A stretch of 64,000 nucleotides of DNA, taken from Streptomyces diacarni (GTDB lineage: Bacteria > Actinomycetota > Actinomycetes > Streptomycetales > Streptomycetaceae). A program made the translations under genes and the position numbers. The stretch's first letter is position 1. Each line of letters begins with the position of its first letter. The stretch spans positions 434,001 to 498,000 of the forward strand of contig NZ_QOIN01000046.1 of the NCBI RefSeq assembly GCF_003323715.1, written 5' to 3'. The notes below the pieces were generated by a model that ran no database searches, had not been told where the DNA came from, and saw only the letters and a program-made list of their open reading frames with translations. This document shows, in pieces, positions 17,715 to 25,445 of the stretch.

Positions 17715-18539
17715 GTGGGACGAAACCTTCAAAGCGGTGAGCGGCTGAGGCCGGTCGATCTGGCGCGCGGGCACGGCCTGTCCACGCAGGCGGTCCGCAA
17801 CTACGAGGAGGCCGGCATCCTCCCGGCCGCGGACCGCACACCCCACGGCTACCGCACCTACACGCCGCTGCACGCGCGGGCGCTGCGTGCCTTCCTGGCC
17901 CTGCTGCCGGGCCACGGCCACCGGACGGCGGCGTCGATCATGCGGGCCGTCAACGCGGGCGCGGTCGACGAGGCGTTCCGCCTCATCGACGAGAGCCACG
18001 CCCAACTCCTCGACGACCGGCGGACGCTCCGGGCCGTGCGCGCGGCCCTCCGCGATCTGGGGCCGGGCGCGCAGTCCGGCACCGGCGCGGCGTCCGAGAC
18101 GGGTGCGGTGTCCGAGACGGGTGCGGGGCCGGGTCCTGCGGCGGCAGCCGGGAACGGCGGCACGTTCATCGGGCCGCTCGCGGGGAGGCTCGGTATCAGG
18201 ACCGCGACGCTGCGCAAGTGGGAGCAGGCCGGGCTGGTGAGCCCGCGCCGCGACCCGCGAACCGGGTACCGCGTCTTCGGCGCGGCCGATGTGCGGGACG
18301 CGATGCTGACCCACCAACTCCGGCGCGGCGGCTACCTGCTGGAGGAGATCGCCCCGCTGATCGCCCAGGTCAGGACCGCCGGTGGGGTGGAGCCGCTGGA
18401 GGGGGCGCTGCGTGACTGGCACGCTCGGCTGGCGGCGCGCGGACGGGCGATGCTCACCGGCGCCGCCGCGTTGGACGCCTGTCTCGGCGAGCCCCTCAGT
18501 TCAGCCGTACCGGCAGCTCGTACAGCTCGTTCTGGGTGA
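17715..18539 (+). CDS. TioE-family MerR-type transcriptional regulator with two HTH units
   Basis: Predicted 274-residue regulator. It carries two MerR-like DNA-binding modules: the first at residues about 10-75 (RPVDLARGHGLSTQAVRNYEEAGILPAA, HGYRTYTPLHARALRAF), the second at about 150-225 (LAGRLGIRTATLRKWEQAGLVSPRR, TGYRVFGAADVRDAMLTHQLRRGGYLLEEIAPLI in order). An Ala/Gly/Ser linker with repeated SETGA units joins them. This double layout is that of the TioE family, named from thiocoraline biosynthesis. The GTG at 17715 is preferred because upstream codons read through the promoter palindrome; only GGAG two bases away precedes it, so the message may be nearly leaderless. Its 3' end overlaps the P450 gene by 44 bases on the opposite strand. 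Confidence 0.88.
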   Translation: MGRNLQSGERLRPVDLARGHGLSTQAVRNYEEAGILPAADRTPHGYRTYTPLHARALRAFLALLPGHGHRTAASIMRAVNAGAVDEAFRLIDESHAQLLDDRRTLRAVRAALRDLGPGAQSGTGAASETGAVSETGAGPGPAAAAGNGGTFIGPLAGRLGIRTATLRKWEQAGLVSPRRDPRTGYRVFGAADVRDAMLTHQLRRGGYLLEEIAPLIAQVRTAGGVEPLEGALRDWHARLAARGRAMLTGAAALDACLGEPLSSAVPAARTARSG

Positions 18540-19764
18540 CCGCCGGCTTGTTGCGCAGCTGGGCGGGATCGACCGCGAGGGAGAGCCCGGGGAAGCGCTC
18601 GAAGAGGGCGGGGAGGGCGACCAGGGCCTCCAGACGCGAAAGCGGAGCTCCGGGGCACACGTGCGGACCGTGCCCGAAGGACAGGTGCCGCGTCGGGGTG
18701 CGAGTGACGTCGAACCGCTCCGCGTCGGGCCCGTGCTGCCGCTCGTCCCTCCCGAGGGCGCCGTAGGCGATGATCACCGCGTCGCCCTGTCCGAGTACGG
18801 TGCCGCCGACCTCCATGTCCTCGGTGGCGAACCGGATCAGCACGTGCGTGGTGGGCGCGTCCCACCGCAGCGTCTCCTCGATGGCTGCCTCCCAGCCCAC
18901 CTCGCCCGCCAGGACGAGAGCGAGCTGGTCCGGGTGGGTCAGCAGGGCGCGTACGGTGCTCACGATCAGGCTGATCGTGGTCTCGTGCCCCGCGGTGATC
19001 AGCACCTGGACGGTGGCGATGATCTCCTCGTCGCTGAGCGAGTCGCCCTCGTCGGCGGCGGCCAGCAGCGCGCTCGTCAGGTCGTCGCCCGGGGACCGGC
19101 GCTTCTCGGCCACGATCGCGCCGAAGAGCGCGCCGAGTTCGGCGATGATGGCCTGCACGTCCTCGCCCGGCGTGACGCTGCTGAAGAAGCCGTCGAAGAG
19201 GGTGCGCAGCCGGGGGATCCGGTCGGTGTCGACGCCCACCAGGTCCCCGATCACGGCCATCGGGAGCGGGTAGGCGAACGCGGCCTTGAGATCGACGCGG
19301 CCGTCCGCGTCGGCCGAGGCCCGCAGGTCGTCCAGGAGCCCGCGGGTGATCTCCTCGATGCGCGGCCGCATCGCGGCCACCCGGCGGGGGGTGAGGGCCT
19401 GCGCGGTCAGCGTGCGCAGCCTGCGGTGCTCGGGGCCGTCGAAGGTGAGCATGCTGGGGCCCGGGTCGGCCAGGCCGATCAGCGGCCAGGTGTCGGGGAT
19501 CTCCCCGCGTTTCCAGGCCGCCCAGTGGCCGATGTCCTTCACCAGCCTGCTGTCGGTCAGCAGCCGCCGCGCCTCCGCGTGGTGGGTGACCGCCCACACC
19601 CGTACCCCGCCGGGCAGTTCGACGGGGGCCAGGGGCCCCGCGGCGCGCAGCGCGGCGCCCTCGCCCGCCAGGTCGCCGACGAGCGGGTCGAGCGCGATCA
19701 CGCCTTCCCGGGCGCCTGACGAGCGCGACCCGGTGAAGGGGCACGCGGCGGCGGGCTCGGTCAT
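18496..19764 (-). CDS. Cytochrome P450, CYP154-like (conservon member)
   Basis: Predicted 422-residue soluble P450. The I-helix AGHETT is at residues 259-264; the K-helix ExxR is Glu297-Arg300 in EETLRW; the heme loop SFGHGPHVCPGAPLSRLE has the axial Cys370. After the K-helix come IRFATEDMEVGG and YGALGRDERQHG, typical of CYP154 enzymes. All catalytic signatures are intact, so it should be a working monooxygenase once reduced by a ferredoxin; no redox partner is encoded nearby. It is the last gene of the conservon and its ATG overlaps the stop of the CYP157-like gene by four bases. The CYP154 label is by likeness; the substrate is unknown. Confidence 0.92.
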   Translation of the reverse strand: MTEPAAACPFTGSRSSGAREGVIALDPLVGDLAGEGAALRAAGPLAPVELPGGVRVWAVTHHAEARRLLTDSRLVKDIGHWAAWKRGEIPDTWPLIGLADPGPSMLTFDGPEHRRLRTLTAQALTPRRVAAMRPRIEEITRGLLDDLRASADADGRVDLKAAFAYPLPMAVIGDLVGVDTDRIPRLRTLFDGFFSSVTPGEDVQAIIAELGALFGAIVAEKRRSPGDDLTSALLAAADEGDSLSDEEIIATVQVLITAGHETTISLIVSTVRALLTHPDQLALVLAGEVGWEAAIEETLRWDAPTTHVLIRFATEDMEVGGTVLGQGDAVIIAYGALGRDERQHGPDAERFDVTRTPTRHLSFGHGPHVCPGAPLSRLEALVALPALFERFPGLSLAVDPAQLRNKPAVTQNELYELPVRLN

Positions 19765-21053
19765 CGCAGGCCTCCCTGGGCGCTCGTGGGGGTCGGGGTG
19801 AAGCGGACGGGGAGCGACGCCAGGCCCCGCAGGAAGGGCGAGGGCCGCCACACGAGGGCCTGGCGGCTGACGGCCAGGTCGACGTCCGGCAGGCGGTCGA
19901 GCAGGACCTCGATGCCGGTACGGGCGATGCCCTCGGCGATGTCCTGCGCGGGGTAGGGGCAGCGGTGGTCCCCGTGCCCGAAGGAGAGGAAGGCGTTGTT
20001 GCCGCCGGTCAGCACCGTGCGGTCGGGCCGCACCTGCGGATCGCCGTTGGCGGCGGCGAAGCTGAGCATCAGCAGGTCGCCCGCCGCCACGTGCCGCCCG
20101 GCGAGCTGGGTGTCACGGGTGGCCCAGCGGCCCGCGATGTTCTGGGTGGGCGTGTCCTCCCACAGCACCTCGTTCATCGCCTCGGCGACGCTGTGCCGGC
20201 CGCCGGTCAGCGAGGCGGCGAAGCGCTCGTCGGTGAGCATCAGCCGCAGCGAGTTGCCGATCCAGTCGGCGGTCGGCTGGTGGCCCGCGATGATGTTGAC
20301 CATCATGTCCTCGACGATCTCCTCGAAGGAGAACCCCTCGGCGAAGTCGTGGTGCAGCATCCGCGAGGCGACCCCGGCGGCGGGAGCCTGGCGCCGGGAG
20401 GCCAGCAGTGTCTCCATCGCCCCCTTCACCCGGTCGCGTCCGGCCAGCGCGCCCTCGCCGCCGTCCACGAGGTCGTTGATGCTGGGCACCAGCGCGGCGC
20501 CCTCCTCGTCGGTGAAGCCGTAGAGCCGGGCGAGCACCAGCGCGGGCAGCACCTTGGCGTACTCGGCGATCAGGTCGGCCGAGCCGCGTCCGCACAGCTC
20601 GTCGATCAGCCGGTCGGCGAACCGCTCGGAGTGGTCGCGCAACTCGAACGGGTCCACGGCGGTGAGCGCGTCGCTGACCAGAGCGGAGCGGCGCTGGTGC
20701 CGTTCCGCCACGGTGTAGAGGATCGACGGCTGCTTGCCGACCATCGGCAGCAGCGGCCAGTCGGCCGGGATGTTCGGCCACTGGTTCCACAGGCCCGAGT
20801 CGCGGCTGTAGAGCACCGGATCGGAGGTGATCTGGTGCAGTTCCCGGTAGCCGAGGACCAGCCAGCAGGGGACGTCGCCCGGCAGTGTCACCGGAGCGAG
20901 CGGCCCGTGCTGCTCGTACATGTCGCGGTAGAGCCTGGCGCGGTCGTCGTTTTGGAAGCGCGGCCCCAGCAGGGGGACGGACTCCGAGCTGGGGTGCGCG
21001 GGGCAGCCGGGCGGCGGTGCGGAGACGGTGCTGTGGTGCTGAGCGGGTGTCAC
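19761..21053 (-). CDS. Cytochrome P450, CYP157-like, lacking the ExxR arginine (conservon member)
   Basis: Predicted 430-residue P450-fold protein. The heme loop SFGHGDHRCPYPAQDIAE has the axial Cys365. The normally invariant K-helix ExxR reads Glu295-Val-Leu-Trp298, so the Arg is absent, and the I-helix reads AGHQPT (256-261) without the acidic residue. Loss of ExxR with Trp at this place is the hallmark described for the CYP157 family. The start is GTG at 21053, overlapping the stop of cvnD (GTGA). It lies between cvnD and the CYP154-like gene. It may bind heme and ligand without normal catalysis, or serve as partner to the CYP154-like enzyme; both are inference. Confidence 0.92.
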   Translation of the reverse strand: MTPAQHHSTVSAPPPGCPAHPSSESVPLLGPRFQNDDRARLYRDMYEQHGPLAPVTLPGDVPCWLVLGYRELHQITSDPVLYSRDSGLWNQWPNIPADWPLLPMVGKQPSILYTVAERHQRRSALVSDALTAVDPFELRDHSERFADRLIDELCGRGSADLIAEYAKVLPALVLARLYGFTDEEGAALVPSINDLVDGGEGALAGRDRVKGAMETLLASRRQAPAAGVASRMLHHDFAEGFSFEEIVEDMMVNIIAGHQPTADWIGNSLRLMLTDERFAASLTGGRHSVAEAMNEVLWEDTPTQNIAGRWATRDTQLAGRHVAAGDLLMLSFAAANGDPQVRPDRTVLTGGNNAFLSFGHGDHRCPYPAQDIAEGIARTGIEVLLDRLPDVDLAVSRQALVWRPSPFLRGLASLPVRFTPTPTSAQGGLR

Positions 21054-21685
21054 GGGGTGTTCTCCCGGCGCGCGGTGGAGAGGGCGTACAAGTGGTGGAC
21101 GAGGGCGAGCAGCACGTCCTTGCTGGAGGTGCGGGAGCGTGCGTCGCACTCGACCAGCGGGACGTCGTCGGGCAGATCGAGCGCCTCGCGTACCTGGTCC
21201 GGGGTGTGCCGGGGGCCGCCGAAGTCGTTGCTGGCGACGATGAACGGAGTGCCGTGCGCCTCGAGGCGGTCGATGGCGTACCACGACTCCTCCAGGCGGC
21301 GCGTGTCCACCAGCACGACGGCGCCCAGCGTGCCGGAGAAGAGCCGGTCCCACAGGAACCAGAACCGCTCCTGGCCGGGCGCGCCGAACAGGTAGAGCAC
21401 CGTCTCGTCGTCCAGGCTGATGCGGCCGAAGTCGAAGGCGATGGTGGTGGTCGTCTTGTCCTGGACGCCGGAGAGGTCGTCGACCCCCTCACCGGCCCGG
21501 GTCATCGTCTCCTCGGTGTTCAGCGGGCGGATGTCGCTGACCGCCCTGACCATGGTCGTCTTGCCGACCCCGAACCCGCCGACGATCACGATCTTCAGTC
21601 CCTGCGCCGCCGTGCTCAGCAGCGGGGGGCGTTCCTGCGCGTCGGCGGTCGCCACCGGGGTCGCTTCAGATGTTGCGGAGTCCAA
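21050..21685 (-). CDS. cvnD: Conservon small GTPase-like protein CvnD
   Basis: Predicted 211-residue Ras-like GTP-binding protein. The P-loop is GGFGVGKTT (36-44); switch I is followed by TTTTIAFDFGRISL; the G3 motif is LFGAPGQERFWFLW; the fourth motif reads VASNDF, departing from the usual NKxD, as is common in CvnD. Conservons are membrane-associated, heterotrimeric-G-protein-like signalling modules in Streptomyces. It overlaps cvnC by 20 bases upstream and the CYP157-like gene by four downstream, so it is fully coupled. Confidence 0.95.
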   Translation of the reverse strand: MDSATSEATPVATADAQERPPLLSTAAQGLKIVIVGGFGVGKTTMVRAVSDIRPLNTEETMTRAGEGVDDLSGVQDKTTTTIAFDFGRISLDDETVLYLFGAPGQERFWFLWDRLFSGTLGAVVLVDTRRLEESWYAIDRLEAHGTPFIVASNDFGGPRHTPDQVREALDLPDDVPLVECDARSRTSSKDVLLALVHHLYALSTARRENTP

Positions 21686-22028
21686 CGAGCACCTGCTTCA
21701 GGATGTCGGGATCGGGCAGTGCGTCAGCGGTCTGGGCACGCCGCGGATGACGGGCGGTGATCTTCCCCTGCGCGAGCAGGTCGCCCAGCAGGATGCGGAC
21801 GACGCTCACCGGCAGTCCCAGATCGGAGGCCAGCTCCACGACCGCCGTGGGGAAGCGGCAGATGCGGAGGATCGCGGCGTGCTCCGACTGCATGCCGCGC
21901 ACGGGGGCGCTCTCGCTGACCACGAGCGTCACCAGATCGAAGGTGTCGGCTCCGGCCACCGAACGGCTGCGCCCGCCGGTCACGGTGTACAGCCGGTCCG
22001 GGTCCTCGTCCCGGCCCGGCCGCGTCAT
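21666..22028 (-). CDS. cvnC: Conservon DUF742 protein CvnC
   Basis: Predicted 120-residue protein with the DUF742 winged-helix-like fold: RLYTVTGGRSRS at the N-terminus, then LVTLVVS, EHAAILRICRFPTAVVELAS, LGLPVSVVRILLGDLLAQG and a C-terminal VLVGLRNI. In conservons this protein binds CvnB and CvnD. The start overlaps the cvnB stop (ATGA). Confidence 0.95.
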   Translation of the reverse strand: MTRPGRDEDPDRLYTVTGGRSRSVAGADTFDLVTLVVSESAPVRGMQSEHAAILRICRFPTAVVELASDLGLPVSVVRILLGDLLAQGKITARHPRRAQTADALPDPDILKQVLVGLRNI

Positions 22029-22453
22029 GCCTGCCCGCCCCCGCGCCCGTCACTCGCCGCCTGTTGGCGCGGCGGGGCGCTGAGGTATTCGCTGAGCTGC
22101 TCGATCAGCTCGTTCATGTTGTGGCCGATCAGACCGACGTCCGACTCCTCGTCGGCGACGACGGCCAGGTGGGCGCCGTCACCGGCCTCCACGACGAACA
22201 GGATGCCGCCGTAGAACTCCGCCATGGCCTGCCGGACTCCGCCGTCACCGTTGCCGAACTCCACGGAAGCGCCGTGCGACAGGCTCTGGATACCGGCCGA
22301 GATGGCCGCGAGCTGGTCGGCCTGGTCCACGGAGAGCTCCGGGGTGCGGCACAGCTTCAGGCCGTCCCGGGACAGCACGAGTGCGTGCCGGGCGCCGGGC
22401 GTGCGCTCCAGCAGACTCTCCAGCAGCCAGTCGAGCTTGCTGTCAGTGATCAT
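22025..22453 (-). CDS. cvnB: Conservon roadblock/LC7-domain protein CvnB
   Basis: Predicted 142-residue protein with one roadblock/LC7 domain: LDWLLESLLERTPGARHALV, LSRDGLKLCRTPELS, QADQLAAISAGIQSLSHGA, FVVEAGDGAHLAVVADEES and DVGLIGHNMNELIEQL. These are MglB-like partners and possible GTPase-activating or scaffold subunits for CvnD. The ATG at 22453 overlaps the cvnA stop by four bases. Confidence 0.95.
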   Translation of the reverse strand: MITDSKLDWLLESLLERTPGARHALVLSRDGLKLCRTPELSVDQADQLAAISAGIQSLSHGASVEFGNGDGGVRQAMAEFYGGILFVVEAGDGAHLAVVADEESDVGLIGHNMNELIEQLSEYLSAPPRQQAASDGRGGGQA

Positions 22454-24258
22454 TCGGTGTCGTCCTCCGAGAAGGGAGAGGAGCGGGCGGGGGAGGGGGC
22501 GCCGGGGGCTGTGGGGTGTCGGCCCGTCGCGCCGGGTTCGGGGGTCTTGTCGCGGGACTCGGTGGTCTCCTCGTCCGACGGGGCGGCACCCTGCACGGCC
22601 CGGCGGAAGTCGCCGAAGCGCGCGCCCGGGGGCCGCTTGGTACGGCCGGCTGCCGGGTCGCGGTCGCGCTCCCGTGCGCCGGACTCCTCGGTCGCGTCGG
22701 GCGCGGAGCCCGTGGCGGAGGAACGGGAGGCGGAAGCGCGGGCGACCGCCGCCAGGGTCTGGCCCCGGCGCCGCTTGGGCAGGCCGCTGGTTCCGAACTC
22801 CTGGGGCGGAGGCGCCGCGGTCGCGTACTCGCCGGTCCGCGGGCTCTCGTACTCGCCGGTGCGTGAACTCTCGTGCTCGCCGGTCCGCGCGCTCTCGTGC
22901 TCGTCTGTGTGTGTGCTCTCGTTCCCTCCGTGGCCCAGGGCGGGCCCGCGGGAGGCGGGCGCGTGCTCCGGCTGCCGGGCGGGCGTGTCGCCCGTGGCAC
23001 TGCCGGGCGCGGCGCTCAGCAGCCCGCGGCTCCTGGCGGGCGCGGCGGCCGGCGCGGGCCCGGCCGCGGGCACGCCGGGGCTCTCCGCACGGCGCGGCTC
23101 GGTCACCAACTCGCGCGGGATACGGACGAGGACGCCCGTCCCGCCGTGCGCGGAGGGGCGGAAGGAGACGGACAGGCCGTGCTTGCGGGCCAGGCGCCCG
23201 ACGACGGCCAGCCCGAGCCGGGTGCCCGAGAGCGTGGACAGGTCGTTGTGCTCGGCGGAGACGGCCTGCTGGGCGCGGCGGAGCGCCACCTCGCCCATCA
23301 CCAGGCCGCCGTCCTCGATGGTGATGACCACCCCGGCGGCCACCTCCTCGACGTACACGTGTACTTCGGAGGTGGGCGGGGAGAAGTTCGCCGCGTTGTC
23401 CATCAGCTCGGCCAGCGCGTGCATGACGCCCTCGGCCGCGTGGCCCGCGATGGCCACCTCGCTCGCCGAGTGCAGCCGCACCCGCTGGTAGCCGCTGATG
23501 CGCCCCATCGCGCCGCGCAGAATCGACTCCATGACGATGGGCTTGGCCCACCGGCGTCCCGAACGGGCGCCCGTCAGTACCGCGATGGAGTCAGCGATGC
23601 GGCCTGTCTGTGCCGTGCGGTGGTCCAGGTGCAACAGGTCGGCCAGCACGTCCTCGTCGGCGTGCCGATGCTCCATCTCCCGCAGGTCGGCGGCCATGCC
23701 CGTGGCCAGCGCCTGTACGCGTCCGGCCGCGTTGGCGCACGCCGACATCGCGGCGGCCCGCATGTTCTCGCCCTTGTGCACCTCGCGCGCCAGGGTGACC
23801 AGCACCCGGCGCTGCGTCTCACCGGCCGCGGCGGGCGCCTCGGCCAGCGCGGTCTCGGCCGAGCCGCCGCGGCGCAGCCGGTCGACGACAACGGGTACCA
23901 CCGCGTCGGCGAAGTAGGCGTCGGCCCGCTCCCGTTCGGCCGCGCGCGCGTTGCCGGCCGCCAGGGCGGCACGCAGCCGACGCCCCGTCAGCACGGCGCG
24001 CGCGGCGACGGTGACGGCCGCGCACAGCACGACCCCGGCCGCGCCGCTGCCCCAGGCGACGGCGGTACGCGCCGACGCGTCGGCCGCGTACACGGCCGTC
24101 AGGCAGGCGACCGCGGCGAGCGCGGCGGAGACCAGCAGTGCCAGTGCGGTTCCCGTGCCGGTCCCGGCGCCCGGGGTCGCGGCCGCGGTCCCGGGCCCCG
24201 CGGCCGTTCTGCCGGTGCCTGCGGCCGGTGGCGGTGATATCTCGGGGGAGGTCATCAA
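22450..24258 (-). CDS. cvnA: Conservon sensor kinase-like protein CvnA
   Basis: Predicted 602-residue membrane protein. Two hydrophobic segments (about 37-60 and 66-90) flank a very short outer loop. A helical region contains the phosphoacceptor-like LDHRTAQTGR (211-220), followed by the ATPase domain: N-box ELMDNAANFSPP (284-295), EDGGLVMG (316-323) and GTRLGLAVVGRLARKHG (345-361). Unlike many sensors it has almost no extracellular domain, so the signal is probably cytoplasmic or within the membrane. The C-terminal 200 residues are a disordered Pro/Arg/Glu-rich tail with four copies of an eight-residue repeat. It heads the operon; the 200-base gap upstream is shared with the divergent DUF2236 gene. 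Confidence 0.95.
   Translation of the reverse strand: MMTSPEISPPPAAGTGRTAAGPGTAAATPGAGTGTGTALALLVSAALAAVACLTAVYAADASARTAVAWGSGAAGVVLCAAVTVAARAVLTGRRLRAALAAGNARAAERERADAYFADAVVPVVVDRLRRGGSAETALAEAPAAAGETQRRVLVTLAREVHKGENMRAAAMSACANAAGRVQALATGMAADLREMEHRHADEDVLADLLHLDHRTAQTGRIADSIAVLTGARSGRRWAKPIVMESILRGAMGRISGYQRVRLHSASEVAIAGHAAEGVMHALAELMDNAANFSPPTSEVHVYVEEVAAGVVITIEDGGLVMGEVALRRAQQAVSAEHNDLSTLSGTRLGLAVVGRLARKHGLSVSFRPSAHGGTGVLVRIPRELVTEPRRAESPGVPAAGPAPAAAPARSRGLLSAAPGSATGDTPARQPEHAPASRGPALGHGGNESTHTDEHESARTGEHESSRTGEYESPRTGEYATAAPPPQEFGTSGLPKRRRGQTLAAVARASASRSSATGSAPDATEESGARERDRDPAAGRTKRPPGARFGDFRRAVQGAAPSDEETTESRDKTPEPGATGRHPTAPGAPSPARSSPFSEDDTE
22825..22920. repeat. Four 24-bp tandem repeats inside cvnA
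   Basis: Four consecutive 24-bp units (22825, 22849, 22873, 22897) encode E-S-x-R-T-G-E-Y/H octets in the CvnA tail; the outermost copy is diverged (ESTHTDEH). Copy number is a multiple of three bases, so changes would leave the frame open. Confidence 0.85.
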
Positions 24259-24460
24259 TCAGGTCCTAGGGGACGGAACCGGGCAGAGGCGAGAGCTGAT
24301 GCCGCAGCCCTCCGAGCAACGTCGCACCAATATAAGTCAGTTAGTGATCACGAAATGACGGAGGGGTGTTCCGGTTCGGAAGATGGCGGAATGCCGCCCC
24401 TCCGGGTTCCGGCCGACGGCCCCGGACCGTACCGCGCGTCCCACCGCAGGGGAAGGCATC

Positions 24461-25333
24461 ATGAGGAGTGTGAAGGCACGCGAGAGGCATCCAGCACGCA
24501 CCGACCCGGCGCCGCCACCGTCCGACGGCATCCTGTGGGACGTGGCCGGGGACCTCCGCATCCTGTTCACGCTGCCCGGCGCGCTGACCATGCAGGTCGC
24601 CCACCCCGCCGTCGGCGCCGGAGTGGACCAGCACTCCGTCTTCCGCACCGACCCGTGGGGCCGAGGCGAGCGCTCGGTGCGCAGCGTGCTGCTGTGGGTG
24701 TACGGAGGCGAGGAGGCCGCCGCCGAAGGCCGCAGACTGCGGGAGCTGCACAAGACGATCCAGGGCGTCGACGCGCACGGCCACCGCTACCACGCGCTGA
24801 TGCCCGCCTACTACGCGTGGGTGCACGCCACCGGCTTCCCCTCCTTCCAGCACGGACAGCGCTACCTCGCCCGCCGCCCCTTCACCGAGGCGGAGGAGCG
24901 GCGGCTGTACGCCGAGTGGCTCCAGGTCGGCCGCGTGCTGGGCCTCCACGAGCGGGACATGCCGCAGACGCTGGAGGAGTTCTGGCCCTACTGGCGGCGC
25001 ATGCTGGCCGAGGAGATCGAGCCCACGGACGTGGTGCGTGAACTCGTCGCCCTCGACATGAAGATCCCGCCGCCGCCCTACGGGCCCCGGCCCGTGCGCG
25101 GTGCGCTGCGCGCGGCCTGGCCGCTGCTGGCGCCCGGACTCGCCCGGCTGCGGCGGTTTGTGATCATCGGCCTGATGCCCCCCGACGCGCGGCGCGCGCT
25201 GCGGCTGCCCTGGAGCCCCCGCCAGGAGCGGCGCATGCGGCGGCTGGGTCGCGTCGTCGCCGCCGTCGTGCCCCGGCTGCCGGAACGCCTGCGCTACCTG
25301 CCGTACGCGTACCGGGCCCGGGCGGCCCGCTGA
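24461..25333 (+). CDS. Oxygenase MpaB-family / DUF2236 protein
   Basis: Predicted 290-residue protein of the DUF2236 (MpaB/latex-clearing-protein-like) family. Motifs: GDLRILFTLPGALTMQVAHPAVG in continuous order, then the His in VDQHSVFRTDPWGRGERS, LHKTIQGVDAHGHRYHALMP, YAWVHATGFPSF and RDMPQTLEEFWPYW. The conserved His residues are those that bind heme in characterised members, which are oxygenases. The ATG at 24461 is preferred because AGGGGAAGG lies just before it; the frame is open further up but reads through non-coding-like sequence. It diverges from the conservon. The substrate is unknown. Confidence 0.86.
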   Translation: MRSVKARERHPARTDPAPPPSDGILWDVAGDLRILFTLPGALTMQVAHPAVGAGVDQHSVFRTDPWGRGERSVRSVLLWVYGGEEAAAEGRRLRELHKTIQGVDAHGHRYHALMPAYYAWVHATGFPSFQHGQRYLARRPFTEAEERRLYAEWLQVGRVLGLHERDMPQTLEEFWPYWRRMLAEEIEPTDVVRELVALDMKIPPPPYGPRPVRGALRAAWPLLAPGLARLRRFVIIGLMPPDARRALRLPWSPRQERRMRRLGRVVAAVVPRLPERLRYLPYAYRARAAR

Positions 25334-25410
25334 GCTCGCCCCGAGCGGTTCGGCACCAGCGCGCCGGCGGCCCCGGACCAGCGCGCCGGGCCGTCTGGAG
25401 CACGACACCG

Positions 25411-25436
25411 GGCCGGCCCCGACCTGGGGGCCGGCC
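25411..25436. terminator. Hairpin terminator between convergent genes
   Basis: A 10-bp GC stem (25411-25420 with 25427-25436) closes a six-base loop, GACCTG, in the gap between the DUF2236 and M1 peptidase genes, which converge. There is no U-tract, as usual in these genomes. Confidence 0.65.
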
Positions 25437-25445
25437 TCGACGCCG

